Shown: piece after piece, positions 38,601-47,564 of the stretch
Numbering within the stretch: the stretch's first letter is position 1
Layout: the number at the start of each line of letters is the position of its first letter
NCBI RefSeq assembly: GCF_001427145.1
Contig: NZ_LMGL01000001.1
Coordinates: 1,069,241-1,133,240, forward strand
Source: Microbacterium sp. Root166
GTDB lineage: Bacteria > Actinomycetota > Actinomycetes > Actinomycetales > Microbacteriaceae
Length of the DNA stretch: 64,000 bases
Reading direction: 5' to 3'
Translations under genes and position numbers: made by a program
The notes under the pieces: generated by a model
The model's database searches: none
What the model was told of the DNA's origin: nothing
The model's input: only the letters and a program-made list of their open reading frames with translations

Positions 38601-38606
38601 ATGCTA
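38601..38606 (-). promoter_or_regulatory. -10 box TAGCAT of paralogue A
   Basis: TAGCAT, 6 nt (GACAGG shifted by one: ACAGGG), GTG. The segment 38587-38603 is identical to 39488-39504 before the paralogue. Confidence 0.45.
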
Positions 38607-38694
38607 ACGGGCGGACGGACGGCTGCGTCGGGCTCAGGGCACCCTGCCAGTGAGCGCTCCCACGCTCAGGAGTCGCGGGGGCGCCGTCACTCGG

Positions 38695-39495
38695 TCAACG
38701 CGGCGCGGAGTCCGGGGGGCGAGGCGAGAAGAGGTGAGGGCGCACCAGCGAGGAACGCAGGCCGTCCAGCATCGGGATCGCGGCATCGATCGCGTCGGCG
38801 ACCGACCCGAGCACGCCGGCGACGCCGCTCTGCGGGTTGCGCTGCGCCCCGGGCACTCCCGCCTGCCGCTCCGCCTCCGCCAGCGTCGACTCCATCTCTG
38901 CGACAGCGACGCGGTATCGGACGAACTCCTCGGGCGTCACCCGCCGGCCGGGCGTCGGTCGCAGAAACTGCGCCCGGCGCTGCGCCTCGAGGAAGGCCAG
39001 CGCGGCCGGATGCCTCGAGTCGGTGACCAGCGGGTACGCCAGCGCCTTGTCGACATCGGTCTCGTAGGTGAGCCAGCGCGCGTTGACCGTGTCCTGCGCG
39101 GCGTACAGCCGCTCGATCGGCAGAGCTTCGGTCGTGGAGCTCGCACGGTACTGCACGTACGAGGCCTTCACGCGGGCACGGCTGGCGCGCAGCGCGAACG
39201 ACGCGGCGCGTTCGGCGTCGCGGGCCGACTGCAGTGCGCGCTTCGCCCGGAGAGAAGCCGCCGAGCCGGACCGCGCGCGTTCGGAGAGGACGTCCGCCTG
39301 GGCGGCGCGCAGCTGGGCCTTCGCGGCCGCCAGCGCGCGGTAGGCCTGGGTCTCCTCGTGCCGGGACGCGTCGAGCTCCAGCCGTCGCGCGCGGCGACGG
39401 CCGGTCGTCAGGCCCATGTAGGAGGCGGCTCCGGCGCTTGCGACGGCCGGAGCGACCCACCACCAGCCCTGCACGAGCAGGATGAGAGGCTCCAC
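38695..39495 (-). CDS. Membrane-anchored coiled-coil protein, paralogue B
   Basis: 266 residues. N-terminal helix LILLVQGWWWVAPAVASAGAASYMGL, then RRRARRLEL, a long Ala/Arg/Glu-rich coiled coil (about residues 45-110), and the region shared with paralogue A (LYAAQDTVNARWLTYETDVDKALAYPLVTDSRHPAALAFLEAQRRAQFLRP). Function unknown; the two adjacent genes look like an old tandem duplication. GTG start with TACCAT 6 nt upstream. Confidence 0.65.
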   Translation of the reverse strand: MEPLILLVQGWWWVAPAVASAGAASYMGLTTGRRRARRLELDASRHEETQAYRALAAAKAQLRAAQADVLSERARSGSAASLRAKRALQSARDAERAASFALRASRARVKASYVQYRASSTTEALPIERLYAAQDTVNARWLTYETDVDKALAYPLVTDSRHPAALAFLEAQRRAQFLRPTPGRRVTPEEFVRYRVAVAEMESTLAEAERQAGVPGAQRNPQSGVAGVLGSVADAIDAAIPMLDGLRSSLVRPHLFSPRPPDSAPR

Positions 39496-39501
39496 CCTGT
39501 C

Positions 39502-39507
39502 ATGGTA
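39502..39507 (-). promoter_or_regulatory. -10 box TACCAT of paralogue B
   Basis: TACCAT, 6 nt, GTG. The start region equals that of paralogue A over 17 bp, although the -10 boxes differ by one base (TAGCAT there). Confidence 0.45.
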
Positions 39508-39547
39508 GCCGTGGCGCGGCCTGCCGGCACGGGGTCGCGGCGAACGC

Positions 39548-39685
39548 TCAGCCGAAGAGCAGCGCGAACACCGTCGCGCCGCCGCCGACCAGGATCAGGG
39601 CGACGATCGTCACCCAGGCGATGACCTTGGTGCGCGCCTGACGCGTGTCGTTGAATCCGCTGTACTCGTCCTCGTCGGCAGCCAT
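39548..39685 (-). CDS. Small single-pass membrane protein (45 residues)
   Basis: Reads MAADEDEYSGFNDTRQART, then a single transmembrane helix (KVIAWVTIVALILVGGGATVFALLFG), and stops. The N-terminal part is acidic and polar, and should be cytoplasmic or exposed depending on topology. A TAGGAT box lies exactly 6 nt before the ATG, the same leaderless arrangement as many neighbours, which supports it being real. Located 24 nt past the purL stop on the same strand. No family is recognised. Confidence 0.65.
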   Translation of the reverse strand: MAADEDEYSGFNDTRQARTKVIAWVTIVALILVGGGATVFALLFG

Positions 39686-39691
39686 GGCTCA

Positions 39692-39697
39692 ATCCTA
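39692..39697 (-). promoter_or_regulatory. -10 box TAGGAT of the 45-residue membrane protein
   Basis: TAGGAT, 6 nt (TGAGCC), ATG. Located in the 24-nt gap after purL. Confidence 0.45.
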
Positions 39698-39709
39698 GGC
39701 CGGTGTCGT

Positions 39710-42043
39710 TCAGGCGACCGGCTCGGCGACCGTGGCACCGAAGGCGGCGGGCAGGGTGGCGGTGGACAGTGCGCTCAGCTCGGCCAGCGGCAGCGTGAAG
39801 AGCCCCTGGATCTCGAGCGCAGGGCCCTCGCCGTCGCCCGAGGCGTCGGTCACGCCGATGCGCAGCACCGGGTAGCCGCGACCCTCGCAGAGTCCGCGGA
39901 ACTTCACATCGTCCTCGCGCGGCACCGACACGATCACGCGACCCGTGGACTCCGAGAACAGGGCGGTGGCGGCATCCACTCCATCGCGGTCGATGATCTC
40001 GTCGAGCCACACCCGCGCGCCGACGCCGAAGCGCATGGACGCCTCCGCGAGGGACTGCGCCAGGCCGCCCGACGAGAGGTCGTGCGCCGACGAGATGAGG
40101 GACTGCTGGCTGCCCGCGTGCAGCAGCTCGGCGAGCTTGCGCTCCTGGCCGAGGTCCACCGCCGGCGGGCGTCCGCCGAGGTGCCCGTGGATCGTGCCGG
40201 CCCACTGTGAGCCGGAGAGCTCGGTGGAGGTCACGCCGAGCAGGTAGATGTTCTCGCCGGCGTCCTGCCATCCCGACGGGATGCGGCGGGCGACGTCGTC
40301 GATGATGCCGAGGACGCCCACGACCGGGGTCGGGAAGATCGGCTGGTCGCCGGTCTGGTTGTAGAACGAGACGTTGCCGCCGGTGACGGGGACGCCGAGT
40401 TCCAGGCATCCGTCCGACAGGCCGTCCACGGCCTGGGAGAACTGCCACATGACCTCGGGGTTCTCGGGCGAGCCGAAGTTCAGGCAGTCGGTCACCGCGG
40501 TGGGGACCGCGCCGGTGACGGCGACGTTGCGGTACGCCTCGGCCAGGGCGAGCTTGGCGCCCTCGTAGGGGTCGAGCTGGCAGAAGCGGCTGTTGCAGTC
40601 GGTCGCGATCGCGAAGCCGAGCCCGGAGTGCTCGTCGACGCGGATCATGCCGGCGTCGTCGGGGAACGACAGCGCGGTGTTGCCCATGACGTAGTAGTCG
40701 TACTGGTTGGTCACCCACGACGGGTCGGCGAGGTTCGGGCTCGCGACCAGCCGGGTGAACTGCTCGCGGAGCACCGCCGGGTCCACGTCGCGCGGCAGGG
40801 CCGAGGCCGAGCCCTCGCGCAGCGCGTCGATCCACGTCGGGTAGGCGACGGGACGCTCGTACACTGGGCCGTCGACGGCGACCGTGGACGGGTCGACGTT
40901 GACGATCTCCTCGCCGTGCCAGAAGATCTGCAGGCGTCCGTCGCCGGTCACCTCGCCGAGCACGCTGGTCTCGACATCCCACTTGCGCACGACCGCGAGG
41001 AACGCGTCGAGCTTCTCGGGCGCGACGATCGCCATCATGCGCTCCTGGCTCTCGCTCATGAGGATCTCCTCGGGCGTGAGCGTGGGGTCGCGCAGCAGGA
41101 CGTTCTCGAGGTCGACGCGCATGCCCGAGCCGCCGTTGGCGGCGAGTTCGCTGGTCGCGCACGAGATGCCGGCGGCGCCGAGGTCCTGGATCGCCTCGAC
41201 GAGCTCGTCCTTGTAGAGCTCGAGGCAGCACTCGATGAGCACCTTCTCGGCGAACGGGTCGCCGACCTGCACCGCGGGCCGCTTGGTCGGGCCGCCGTCG
41301 GCGAACGTGTCGGACGCGAGGATGGACGCCCCGCCGATGCCGTCGCCGCCGGTGCGGGCGCCGAACAGCACGACCTTGTTGCCGGCTCCCGTGGCGTTGG
41401 CCAGCTTGAGGTCCTCGTGGCGCAGGACGCCGACCGCGAGGGCGTTGACGAGCGGGTTGCCCTGGTAGACCGAGTCGAAGACCGTCTCGCCGCCGATGTT
41501 GGGCAGGCCGAGGCAGTTGCCGTAGAACGAGATGCCGCTGACGACGCCGTGGACCACGCGCGCGGTGTCGGGGTGGTCGATGTCGCCGAAGCGCAGCTGG
41601 TCCATGATCGCGACCGGGCGTGCGCCCATCGAGATGATGTCGCGGACGATGCCGCCCACGCCGGTCGCGGCGCCCTGGAACGGCTCGATGTAGCTGGGGT
41701 GGTTGTGCGATTCGACCTTGAAGGTGACCGCCCAGCCCTCGCCGATGTCGACGACGCCGGCGTTCTGGCCCATGCCCACCATCAGGCGGGTCTTCATCTC
41801 GTCGGAGACCTTCTCGCCGAATTTGCGGAGATAGATCTTCGAGGACTTGTAGGAGCAGTGCTCGCTCCACATGACCGAGTACATCGCCAGCTCGCCCGAG
41901 GTGGGGCGGCGGCCGAGGATCTCGCGGATCTTCGCGTACTCGTCGGCCTTGAGACCGAGGGCCGCGTACGGCTGCTCCTTCTCGGGCGTGGCGGCGGCGT
42001 TGTCGACCGTATCGGCCTGGGCAGTCTGAGAGGGGGTGGTCAC
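39710..42043 (-). CDS. purL: Phosphoribosylformylglycinamidine synthase subunit PurL
   Basis: 777 residues. It catalyses the ATP-dependent fourth step of purine synthesis (FGAR to FGAM), with ammonia from PurQ. Hallmarks are [67 protein letters not shown] and the later [11 protein letters not shown] and [10 protein letters not shown]. The size is that of the small PurL type, which needs PurS and PurQ; neither is adjacent. GTG 42043 is chosen because a TAGGAT -10 at 42085-42090 lies inside the longer alternative reading frame (ATG 42112). It also carries GGAG about 9 nt upstream. Confidence 0.96.
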   Translation of the reverse strand: MTTPSQTAQADTVDNAAATPEKEQPYAALGLKADEYAKIREILGRRPTSGELAMYSVMWSEHCSYKSSKIYLRKFGEKVSDEMKTRLMVGMGQNAGVVDIGEGWAVTFKVESHNHPSYIEPFQGAATGVGGIVRDIISMGARPVAIMDQLRFGDIDHPDTARVVHGVVSGISFYGNCLGLPNIGGETVFDSVYQGNPLVNALAVGVLRHEDLKLANATGAGNKVVLFGARTGGDGIGGASILASDTFADGGPTKRPAVQVGDPFAEKVLIECCLELYKDELVEAIQDLGAAGISCATSELAANGGSGMRVDLENVLLRDPTLTPEEILMSESQERMMAIVAPEKLDAFLAVVRKWDVETSVLGEVTGDGRLQIFWHGEEIVNVDPSTVAVDGPVYERPVAYPTWIDALREGSASALPRDVDPAVLREQFTRLVASPNLADPSWVTNQYDYYVMGNTALSFPDDAGMIRVDEHSGLGFAIATDCNSRFCQLDPYEGAKLALAEAYRNVAVTGAVPTAVTDCLNFGSPENPEVMWQFSQAVDGLSDGCLELGVPVTGGNVSFYNQTGDQPIFPTPVVGVLGIIDDVARRIPSGWQDAGENIYLLGVTSTELSGSQWAGTIHGHLGGRPPAVDLGQERKLAELLHAGSQQSLISSAHDLSSGGLAQSLAEASMRFGVGARVWLDEIIDRDGVDAATALFSESTGRVIVSVPREDDVKFRGLCEGRGYPVLRIGVTDASGDGEGPALEIQGLFTLPLAELSALSTATLPAAFGATVAEPVA

Positions 42044-42084
42044 GCGGCTGAACTCCAGAGAATGAGGGATGCCGGACGGGGTCA

Positions 42085-42090
42085 ATCCTA
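42085..42090 (-). promoter_or_regulatory. -10 box TAGGAT of purL
   Basis: TAGGAT about 41 nt before GTG 42043, giving a short leader with a GGAG Shine-Dalgarno. It argues against translation from ATG 42112. Confidence 0.4.
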
Positions 42091-42227
42091 CCGGCGACGG
42101 AGGTGTTGACATCGCGGGGTGACGGGTGCGGCTGCGTCTGACGCTGCCCGGTGAGAATTCATCTCCGGAGTGGGACCGGGGCCAGCTCGTCGTCGCGGGC
42201 GAGCTGACCCGGGCGGGCTGCGAGGCG

Positions 42228-42950
42228 TCAGCGGGCGCCGGCTTCTTCCGCCACCTTGGGCGCAGCGTTCGTGGCAGTGGCGATCACGTCGGCGACGGTC
42301 TCGGCCTGCGTGATGAACAGGGCGTGACTGCCGGGAACGGTCGTGATGTCGGCGCCGATGCGGTCGGCCATGTGCTGCAGCATCGCCTGGTCGAATGCCT
42401 TGTCCTCTGTCGCGATGACCGCCCAGCTCGGCTTGTCGCGCCACGCGGCCACCGTGACGGCCTCGCCGAAGACGGCCATGTTCACCGGCACTTGGCTGTC
42501 GGCCATGAACATCGCGTCGGCCTCGCTCACATCGGCGGCGAATCCGGCGTGGAAGGCGTCCCTGTTGAGGCGGCCGAAGCCGTCGTCGGCCACGTCGATG
42601 ACGAACTCCGGTGTGGCGGCGAAGCCCTCGTACTGCTGCCCGCTGGTCTCACCGGCATCCGGGATGAGGGCAGACACGTAGACCAGGCCGGCGACCTTCG
42701 GGTGCACGCCCGCCTCCGTGATGACCGTGCCGCCCCACGAGTGGCCGACGAGGATGGCCCGGCCGTCTTGTGCATCGAGGACACGATTGGTCGCGGCCAC
42801 GTCGTCGGCGAACGAGGTAAGCGGATTCTGCACGATCGAGACGTGGTAGCCGCGGGCGGTGAGGAGGTCGTAGACCCGGCGCCAGCCGGATCCGTCAGCA
42901 AAAGCCCCGTGCACGAGGACGACGTTCTTGATCTCTTCGATGGTTGTCAT
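42228..42950 (-). CDS. Alpha/beta hydrolase
   Basis: 240 residues with the alpha/beta hydrolase fold. [14 protein letters not shown] (about residues 10-23) gives the oxyanion-hole loop, GHSWGG the nucleophile elbow with the catalytic Ser, and [10 protein letters not shown] carries the catalytic His. This form is close to esterase-like proteins often annotated as salicylate esterase/EstC type. No signal peptide. AGGAAGAG precedes the ATG. Divergent from a GntR/FCD regulator across two identical palindromes, so it is probably repressed by it. Confidence 0.87.
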   Translation of the reverse strand: MTTIEEIKNVVLVHGAFADGSGWRRVYDLLTARGYHVSIVQNPLTSFADDVAATNRVLDAQDGRAILVGHSWGGTVITEAGVHPKVAGLVYVSALIPDAGETSGQQYEGFAATPEFVIDVADDGFGRLNRDAFHAGFAADVSEADAMFMADSQVPVNMAVFGEAVTVAAWRDKPSWAVIATEDKAFDQAMLQHMADRIGADITTVPGSHALFITQAETVADVIATATNAAPKVAEEAGAR

Positions 42951-43018
42951 GACTCTTCCTTTCGAGTTCGGCTCCATGAGCCGGCCGGGTTGGGTGAAAG
43001 GTGTACCGCAAGCGATAC

Positions 43019-43034
43019 GCAATATATTGCATGC
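43019..43034. promoter_or_regulatory. GntR operator copy 1 (GCAATATATTGCATGC)
   Basis: The first 12 bases, GCAATATATTGC, are a perfect palindrome and the whole 16 bp is repeated exactly at 43087-43102. AT-rich in a GC-rich background. It lies between the hydrolase and its divergent regulator, in the hydrolase promoter region. Confidence 0.7.
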
Positions 43035-43086
43035 ACGATCAACGAGCAATGGGCATGTCGGCTTGCATTCAGTAACCGGAAGGTGC

Positions 43087-43102
43087 GCAATATATTGCAT
43101 GC
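43087..43102. promoter_or_regulatory. GntR operator copy 2, overlapping the regulator start codon
   Basis: Identical to 43019-43034. Its ATG is the start codon of the regulator (43099), so binding would sit on the translation start and likely on the promoter. TATATT inside the palindrome could serve as the -10. Confidence 0.7.
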
Positions 43103-43761
43103 CGATTCCACGCGCCCCAGGTGTCGACCGCACGCTTCTCCGTGACGATGTCTTCCGACGGTTGCGCGACGCGATCGTCGACGGCACGTTCCTCCCTGGC
43201 GAGCAGCTGAAGGACGCGGATCTCGCGGAATGGCTCGGTGTGAGCAGGACGCCGGTGCGTGAAGCGCTGCTGCGGCTGGCGGCGAGCGGGCTCGTGATCG
43301 CCAGACCGGGCCGATCCACGACGGTGAGCGCCCTCGATCCCAAAGCGATCCGAGATGCTCGAGACGTTGTGGCTGCGATGCACGTGCTGGCCGTCCGGGG
43401 AATGGCGGGAAACGCCGCCGATGGCGATCTCGAGCGCATGAGGGATGCGAACCGCCGCTTCGCCGAAGCGCTGAGCGCCGGTGATATCGCCGCGGCGATG
43501 GACGCCGACGAGGACTTCCATCGCGTGCCGGTGGCGGTTCTGGGCAACGATGCGATCGTGGCGGTGCTCGACCAGTTCGGGCCTGTCGTACGTCGTGCGG
43601 AGCGAGCGCGGTTTGCGGCCGACGGCCAGTCCTCGCTCGAACGTCATGAGCACCTCGTCGCGCTACTCGCCCGTGGGGATGTCGACGGCGCCGCGGATCT
43701 CACCTTCAAGACCTGGCACACCTTGTCCGTCGACGACGAGGCGGCACACGAGGCGCGCTGA
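43099..43761 (+). CDS. GntR family regulator with FCD domain
   Basis: 220 residues. The winged helix is at about residues 10-75 (DDVFRRLRDAIVDGTFLPGEQLKDADLAEWLGVSRTPVREALLRLAASGLV). An all-helical FCD ligand domain follows, with the metal/ligand residues in DEDFHRVPVAVLGN and SLERHEHLVALL. The ATG at 43099 lies within an operator palindrome. The nearest Shine-Dalgarno-like GGAAGG is about 15 nt away, so initiation may be inefficient or leaderless. It probably autoregulates and represses the divergent hydrolase. Confidence 0.85.
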   Translation: MPIPRAPGVDRTLLRDDVFRRLRDAIVDGTFLPGEQLKDADLAEWLGVSRTPVREALLRLAASGLVIARPGRSTTVSALDPKAIRDARDVVAAMHVLAVRGMAGNAADGDLERMRDANRRFAEALSAGDIAAAMDADEDFHRVPVAVLGNDAIVAVLDQFGPVVRRAERARFAADGQSSLERHEHLVALLARGDVDGAADLTFKTWHTLSVDDEAAHEAR

Positions 43762-43852
43762 GCGGACGAGGGCTGTCCGCCCGAGACTCCTGACCGGCTC
43801 CCCGCAGCGATCACCCGCCGGCCCGACGAGAGCGCGGTTCCCACCCGCGGGG

Positions 43853-43900
43853 TTGACGGATACCGCGACGCCGTCTATCGTACAACCAAATGGTTGTACG
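43853..43900 (+). promoter_or_regulatory. Promoter and palindromic operator of the ArsR-family gene
   Basis: TTGACG (43853-43858), 17 bp, TATCGT (43876-43881): a near-consensus promoter. The inverted repeat CGTACAACCA / TGGTTGTACG (43879-43888 and 43891-43900, 2-bp spacer) overlaps the end of the -10, the expected start site and the ATG at 43890. Repressor bound here would block RNA polymerase directly. The mRNA is expected to be leaderless. Confidence 0.75.
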
Positions 43901-44276
43901 AATTGAGTTGAGCGATGAAGAAATCGACCGCGTATTCCACGCCCTGTCGACGGCGACCCGCCGCGACATCCTGCGCCGCACGATCGAGGGCGAGCACTCG
44001 GTGTCGGCCCTCGCGAGCGACTACGACATGTCATTCGCCGCAGTGCAGAAGCACGTTGCCGTCCTGGAGGCCGCCGGTCTCATCATCAAGCGCGCCGAAG
44101 GCCGCGAGCGGCTGGTCCGCGCGGATCCGGCCATGATCGCCCGCGCCCGGGCACTGCTCGCCCGCTACGAGGAGCTGTGGCGCTCGCGCATCGATCGCCT
44201 CGACGCGATCCTCGCCGAACCCGCGGCCTCGACCGCACCGCACGACACCGAGAACACCGACACCGAAGGAGCATGA
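43890..44276 (+). CDS. ArsR family transcriptional regulator
   Basis: 128 residues. Winged helix of the ArsR/SmtB type: DRVFHALSTATRRDILRRTIEGEHSVSALASDYDMSFAAVQKHVAVLEAAGLIIKRAEGRERLVRAD (residues about 14-80). It has no metal-binding cysteines, so it belongs to the ArsR group that is paired with SRPBCC (AHSA1) proteins, as here. The C-terminal tail is polar. One base separates its stop from the start of the SRPBCC gene. The ATG is inside its own probable operator. Confidence 0.88.
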   Translation: MVVRIELSDEEIDRVFHALSTATRRDILRRTIEGEHSVSALASDYDMSFAAVQKHVAVLEAAGLIIKRAEGRERLVRADPAMIARARALLARYEELWRSRIDRLDAILAEPAASTAPHDTENTDTEGA

Positions 44277-44277
44277 G

Positions 44278-45258
44278 ATGCCCGTCACCGCAGTCACGAC
44301 CGATCCCGAAGCCCTGACCATGACGCTCACGGCGGAGTTCGATGCTCCGCAGGAGCGCCTGTGGGAGGCGTTCACCGATCCGCGCCAGCTCGAGCGCTTC
44401 TGGGGCCCGCCCGGATACCCGGCGACCTTCACGGCATTCGACCCCGTGGTCGGCGGTCACGCGAAGTACCACATGACCAGCCCCCAGGGCGAGAAGTTCT
44501 ACGCGACGTGGGAGTTCCTCGAGATCGACGGGCCGCGCTCGCTTTCGGTGCTGGACTCGTTCGCGGACGAGAACGGCGCCGTCCGCGAGGAGATGCCGAC
44601 TTCCCGCATGACGATCACCTTCGAGCCCACCGCGACAGGGTCACGCCTCGAGAGCATCACGCGCTTCACCTCCGCCGAGGCGCTCCAGCAGTCCATCGAC
44701 ATGGGCATGGTCGAGGGCACCGAGATGGCGTTCAACCAGGTCGACCGCGTGCTGCAGGGGCTGCGGGACTACGCCGCCGGCAAGGGCACGCAGACCGAGC
44801 TGCTCGACGACACGCACGTGCGCATCACGCGCTTGATCGACGGCCCGATCGACCTCGTCTGGCGCGCTCACCAGGAGCCCGAGCTGCTGAAGCAGTGGAT
44901 GCTCGGCCCGGACGGCTGGCGGCTCGACGTGTGCGAGGTCGACCCGTCGGTCGGCGGCCGCTACCGCTACGAGTGGGCTCCGGTCGACGGCGCCGAGGGC
45001 GAGCGCTTCGGGTTCGACGGCGAGACGCTGCTGTCGGAGGCGCCCCGTCGCGCGGTGACGACGGAGCACATGACGGGCACGGACTTCCCGTCGACGCTCA
45101 ACGACCTCAACCTCGACGAGGAGGACGGTGCGACGCTGATCACGCTGCTCATCGAGTACCCCGACAAGGAGACCCGCGACATGGTGCTCGCCACCGGGAT
45201 GACCGACGGCATGGAGGCCAGCTACGCGCGCCTCGAACGGGAGCTCGTCTCAGCCTGA
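44278..45258 (+). CDS. Two-domain SRPBCC (AHSA1-like) protein
   Basis: 326 residues made of two AHSA1/START-like domains. Domain 1 (about 12-165) has AEFDAPQERLWEAFTDPRQLERFWGP. Domain 2 (about 178-325) has RLIDGPIDLVWRAHQEPELLKQWMLGPDGW. The family has a hydrophobic cavity for small ligands; the ligand here is not known. Co-transcribed with the ArsR regulator, a common pairing. A duplication within one chain is less common than single domains. AAGGAG precedes the ATG. Confidence 0.85.
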   Translation: MPVTAVTTDPEALTMTLTAEFDAPQERLWEAFTDPRQLERFWGPPGYPATFTAFDPVVGGHAKYHMTSPQGEKFYATWEFLEIDGPRSLSVLDSFADENGAVREEMPTSRMTITFEPTATGSRLESITRFTSAEALQQSIDMGMVEGTEMAFNQVDRVLQGLRDYAAGKGTQTELLDDTHVRITRLIDGPIDLVWRAHQEPELLKQWMLGPDGWRLDVCEVDPSVGGRYRYEWAPVDGAEGERFGFDGETLLSEAPRRAVTTEHMTGTDFPSTLNDLNLDEEDGATLITLLIEYPDKETRDMVLATGMTDGMEASYARLERELVSA

Positions 45259-45274
45259 GCCGGGCCACGACAGA

Positions 45275-45314
45275 GAGAAGGCGAGCGGATGCCGCAGCAT
45301 CCGCTCGCCTTCTC
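45275..45314. terminator. Perfect 18-bp hairpin, bidirectional terminator
   Basis: Two 18-nt arms (45275-45292 and 45297-45314) are fully complementary around the loop CGCA. The stem top reads GGATGC/GCATCC. It lies 16 nt past the SRPBCC stop and 12 nt past the stop of the convergent desaturase gene. Confidence 0.88.
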
Positions 45315-45326
45315 CCGTGCGTGCGC

Positions 45327-46538
45327 TCAGGCGTTGCGGAAGCGGTTCACCATCGGGCAGTCGAACGGGTCGCGCGCGGCGAGACCGACGCGGTTGAGGT
45401 AGTCGATCACGATGGCGTAGGACTGGATGAGGCTCGTCTCGGTGTACGGCACGTCGCGTGTCCGGCACTGCTCGATGACGATCTCGCGGGCCTTGGAGAG
45501 GTACGGGCGCGCCATGCTCGGGAAGAGGTGGTGCTCGACCTGGTAGTTCAGGCCGCCCATGAGGGTGGTCGCCCACCAGCCGCCGCGGATGTTGCGCGAG
45601 GTGCGGACCTGCTTGGAGAAGAAGTCGATCTTGGCGTCGGCCGCGATGATCGGCATGCCCTTGTGGTTCGGTGCGAACGAGGCGCCCATGTACAGGCCGA
45701 AGACCGCGAGCTGCACGCCGAGGAACGCGAAGGCCATGCCGATCGGCAGGAACAGGAAGATCGGCGTGAGGTACAGGGTGAACCGCGCGACGATGAGCGA
45801 CAGCTCGATCCAGCGGCCCTTGACCTCGCCGCGCGAGAGCAGGTGCTTCATGCCCAGGAAGTGCAGGTTGGCGCCCTCGAGGGTGAGCAGGGGGAAGAAG
45901 AACCAGCCCTGCTTGCGTGTGATGAGCGCGTGCAGGCCCTTGGCCTTCGCGGCATCCTCCTCGATGAACGAGATCGTGTCGATCTCGATGTCGGGGTCCT
46001 TGCCCACGCGGTTCGGGTTGGCGTGGTGCCGGTTGTGCTTGTTGTTCCACCAGGAGAGGCTGATGCCCACGACGCCGGCGGCGAGGAAGCGGCCGAGGCG
46101 GTCGTTGGCAGGGCCCGACGCGAGGATCTGGCGGTGCGCCGCCTCGTGCGCCAGGAACGACACCTGGGTGAAGATGATGCCGAGCGCGGCGGCGATCAGC
46201 AGCTGGAACCAGGAGTCGCCGAGCAGGATGAAGCCGGTGATCGCGCCGCCGAAGGCGAGCACGAGCGCGGTGCCCACGAGCGCGTAGAACCACTGGGCCC
46301 GCTTGAGGAGCCCGGTCTCGCGGACGACCTGTGACACCTCGGTGTACGCACGGGCGACCGGAGGGAAGCTCTCCGCCCGGGCGTAGGTCTGGCGGACTTC
46401 GCCGAGACGGGCGCCCGGTGCGACTGCTGTGATGGTGGCGATGATCGCACCTTCTTCGGTTCGGATGCCGGCTACCTTGCCGACGCGGAGCCAAAGGCGG
46501 TTGTGCCGATCGCTGTGGCTCACACTACGCGCGTCCAT
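45327..46538 (-). CDS. Fatty acid desaturase
   Basis: 403 residues. Membrane-bound di-iron desaturase with the three histidine boxes: HEAAHR (about residue 130), HNRHH (about 170) and QVEHH (about 343). Four hydrophobic helices surround them. It inserts a double bond into acyl-lipids or acyl-CoA using O2; regiospecificity cannot be read. The N terminus is uncertain: ATG 46538 is given, but GTG 46523 is also possible. The C-terminal FPSMARPYLSKAREIVIEQC is typical. Length normal. Confidence 0.88.
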   Translation of the reverse strand: MDARSVSHSDRHNRLWLRVGKVAGIRTEEGAIIATITAVAPGARLGEVRQTYARAESFPPVARAYTEVSQVVRETGLLKRAQWFYALVGTALVLAFGGAITGFILLGDSWFQLLIAAALGIIFTQVSFLAHEAAHRQILASGPANDRLGRFLAAGVVGISLSWWNNKHNRHHANPNRVGKDPDIEIDTISFIEEDAAKAKGLHALITRKQGWFFFPLLTLEGANLHFLGMKHLLSRGEVKGRWIELSLIVARFTLYLTPIFLFLPIGMAFAFLGVQLAVFGLYMGASFAPNHKGMPIIAADAKIDFFSKQVRTSRNIRGGWWATTLMGGLNYQVEHHLFPSMARPYLSKAREIVIEQCRTRDVPYTETSLIQSYAIVIDYLNRVGLAARDPFDCPMVNRFRNA

Positions 46539-46633
46539 ATGAACCAGCGGGTATGCGTGGCGGGGATTGACAGCGGGTTGCGAGATCCCGTACAGGAACG
46601 TTCCAGCCGCGAGTTTCCGGGCGGCGTGCCGCC

Positions 46634-46639
46634 TACGAT
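46634..46639 (+). promoter_or_regulatory. -10 box TACGAT of the TerC gene
   Basis: TACGAT, 6 nt (GGGCGG), GTG at 46646: leaderless arrangement. A second possible promoter, TTGACA (46567-46572) with TACAGG 18 bp later, lies further upstream. Confidence 0.45.
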
Positions 46640-46645
46640 GGGCGG

Positions 46646-47548
46646 GTGGACTTCTCCCTGGACCTGACCCCGGATCTCATCGCCGTCTTCCTGACGCTCT
46701 TCGTGCTCGAGATCGTGCTCGGCGTCGACAACGTGATCTTCATCTCGATCCTCGCCTCGAAGCTCCCGAAGGAGCAGCAGGCCCGGGCCCGCAACCTGGG
46801 CCTCACGCTCGCGATGGTGATCCGCGTCATCCTGGTGTTCTTCGCCGGCTGGATCATCACGCTCAAGGCCGATGTCTTCTTCATCGGCGAGATGGGCTTC
46901 TCGTGGAAGGACCTCATCCTCATCGCGGGTGGCCTCTTCCTCGTCTACAAGGCCGTGACGGAGATCCACCACAAGCTGGAAGGCGCCGAGGAGGAGCACG
47001 GCTCGGGCAAGAAGGTCGCTCAGGTCACCTTCGGCTCGGTGATCGCGCAGATCCTGCTGCTGGACATCGTGTTCTCGCTGGACTCGGTGATCACCGCCGT
47101 CGGCATGACCGAGAGCATGATCGTGATCATCACGGTCGTCGTGCTGTCGTTCGGCATCATGCTCTTCGCTTCGCGCTTCATCTTCACGTTCGTGAACAAG
47201 CACCCCACGGTGAAGATGCTGGCGCTGTCGTTCCTGCTGCTCATCGGCGTGTTCCTCGTGGCCGAGGGCTTCGGCGTCCACGTCGAGAAGGCGCTCATCT
47301 ACATGCCGATGGCGTTCGCGGTCCTGGTCGAGGGCCTGAACCTCTGGGCCGCGACCCGCAAGGCCAAGCGCGAGCACCGTCGTCAGCACGCCGTGCAGCT
47401 GCGCCCGACGTACCCCGACATCGACGAGTCGGTCGCCGTCGCGGCCGCGCTGTCCGGCGGGGCGAGCGGCGGCTCGGTCGGCCTGTCGAGCAAGCCGGTC
47501 GCCGGCGACGTCGCACCCGGCGAAGACGAGCGCGCCGGTCTCGGCTGA
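46646..47548 (+). CDS. TerC family integral membrane protein
   Basis: 300 residues. Seven or so helices with the TerC signatures LFVLEIVLGVDNVIFISILASKLP (about residues 15-40) and LLLDIVFSLDSVITAVGMT (about 140-158). The Asp residues in these motifs sit within the membrane and are thought to bind metal. Relatives act in Mn2+ export or tellurite resistance; which applies is not evident. The C-terminal ~60 residues are polar. Starts with GTG. Confidence 0.88.
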   Translation: MDFSLDLTPDLIAVFLTLFVLEIVLGVDNVIFISILASKLPKEQQARARNLGLTLAMVIRVILVFFAGWIITLKADVFFIGEMGFSWKDLILIAGGLFLVYKAVTEIHHKLEGAEEEHGSGKKVAQVTFGSVIAQILLLDIVFSLDSVITAVGMTESMIVIITVVVLSFGIMLFASRFIFTFVNKHPTVKMLALSFLLLIGVFLVAEGFGVHVEKALIYMPMAFAVLVEGLNLWAATRKAKREHRRQHAVQLRPTYPDIDESVAVAAALSGGASGGSVGLSSKPVAGDVAPGEDERAGLG

Positions 47549-47564
47549 CCCGAGGCCGCAGGGG

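Noticed and set aside
42044..42112. Upstream ATG start for purL
   Set aside because: The extension contains the likely -10 box and the family N terminus fits the GTG at 42043.
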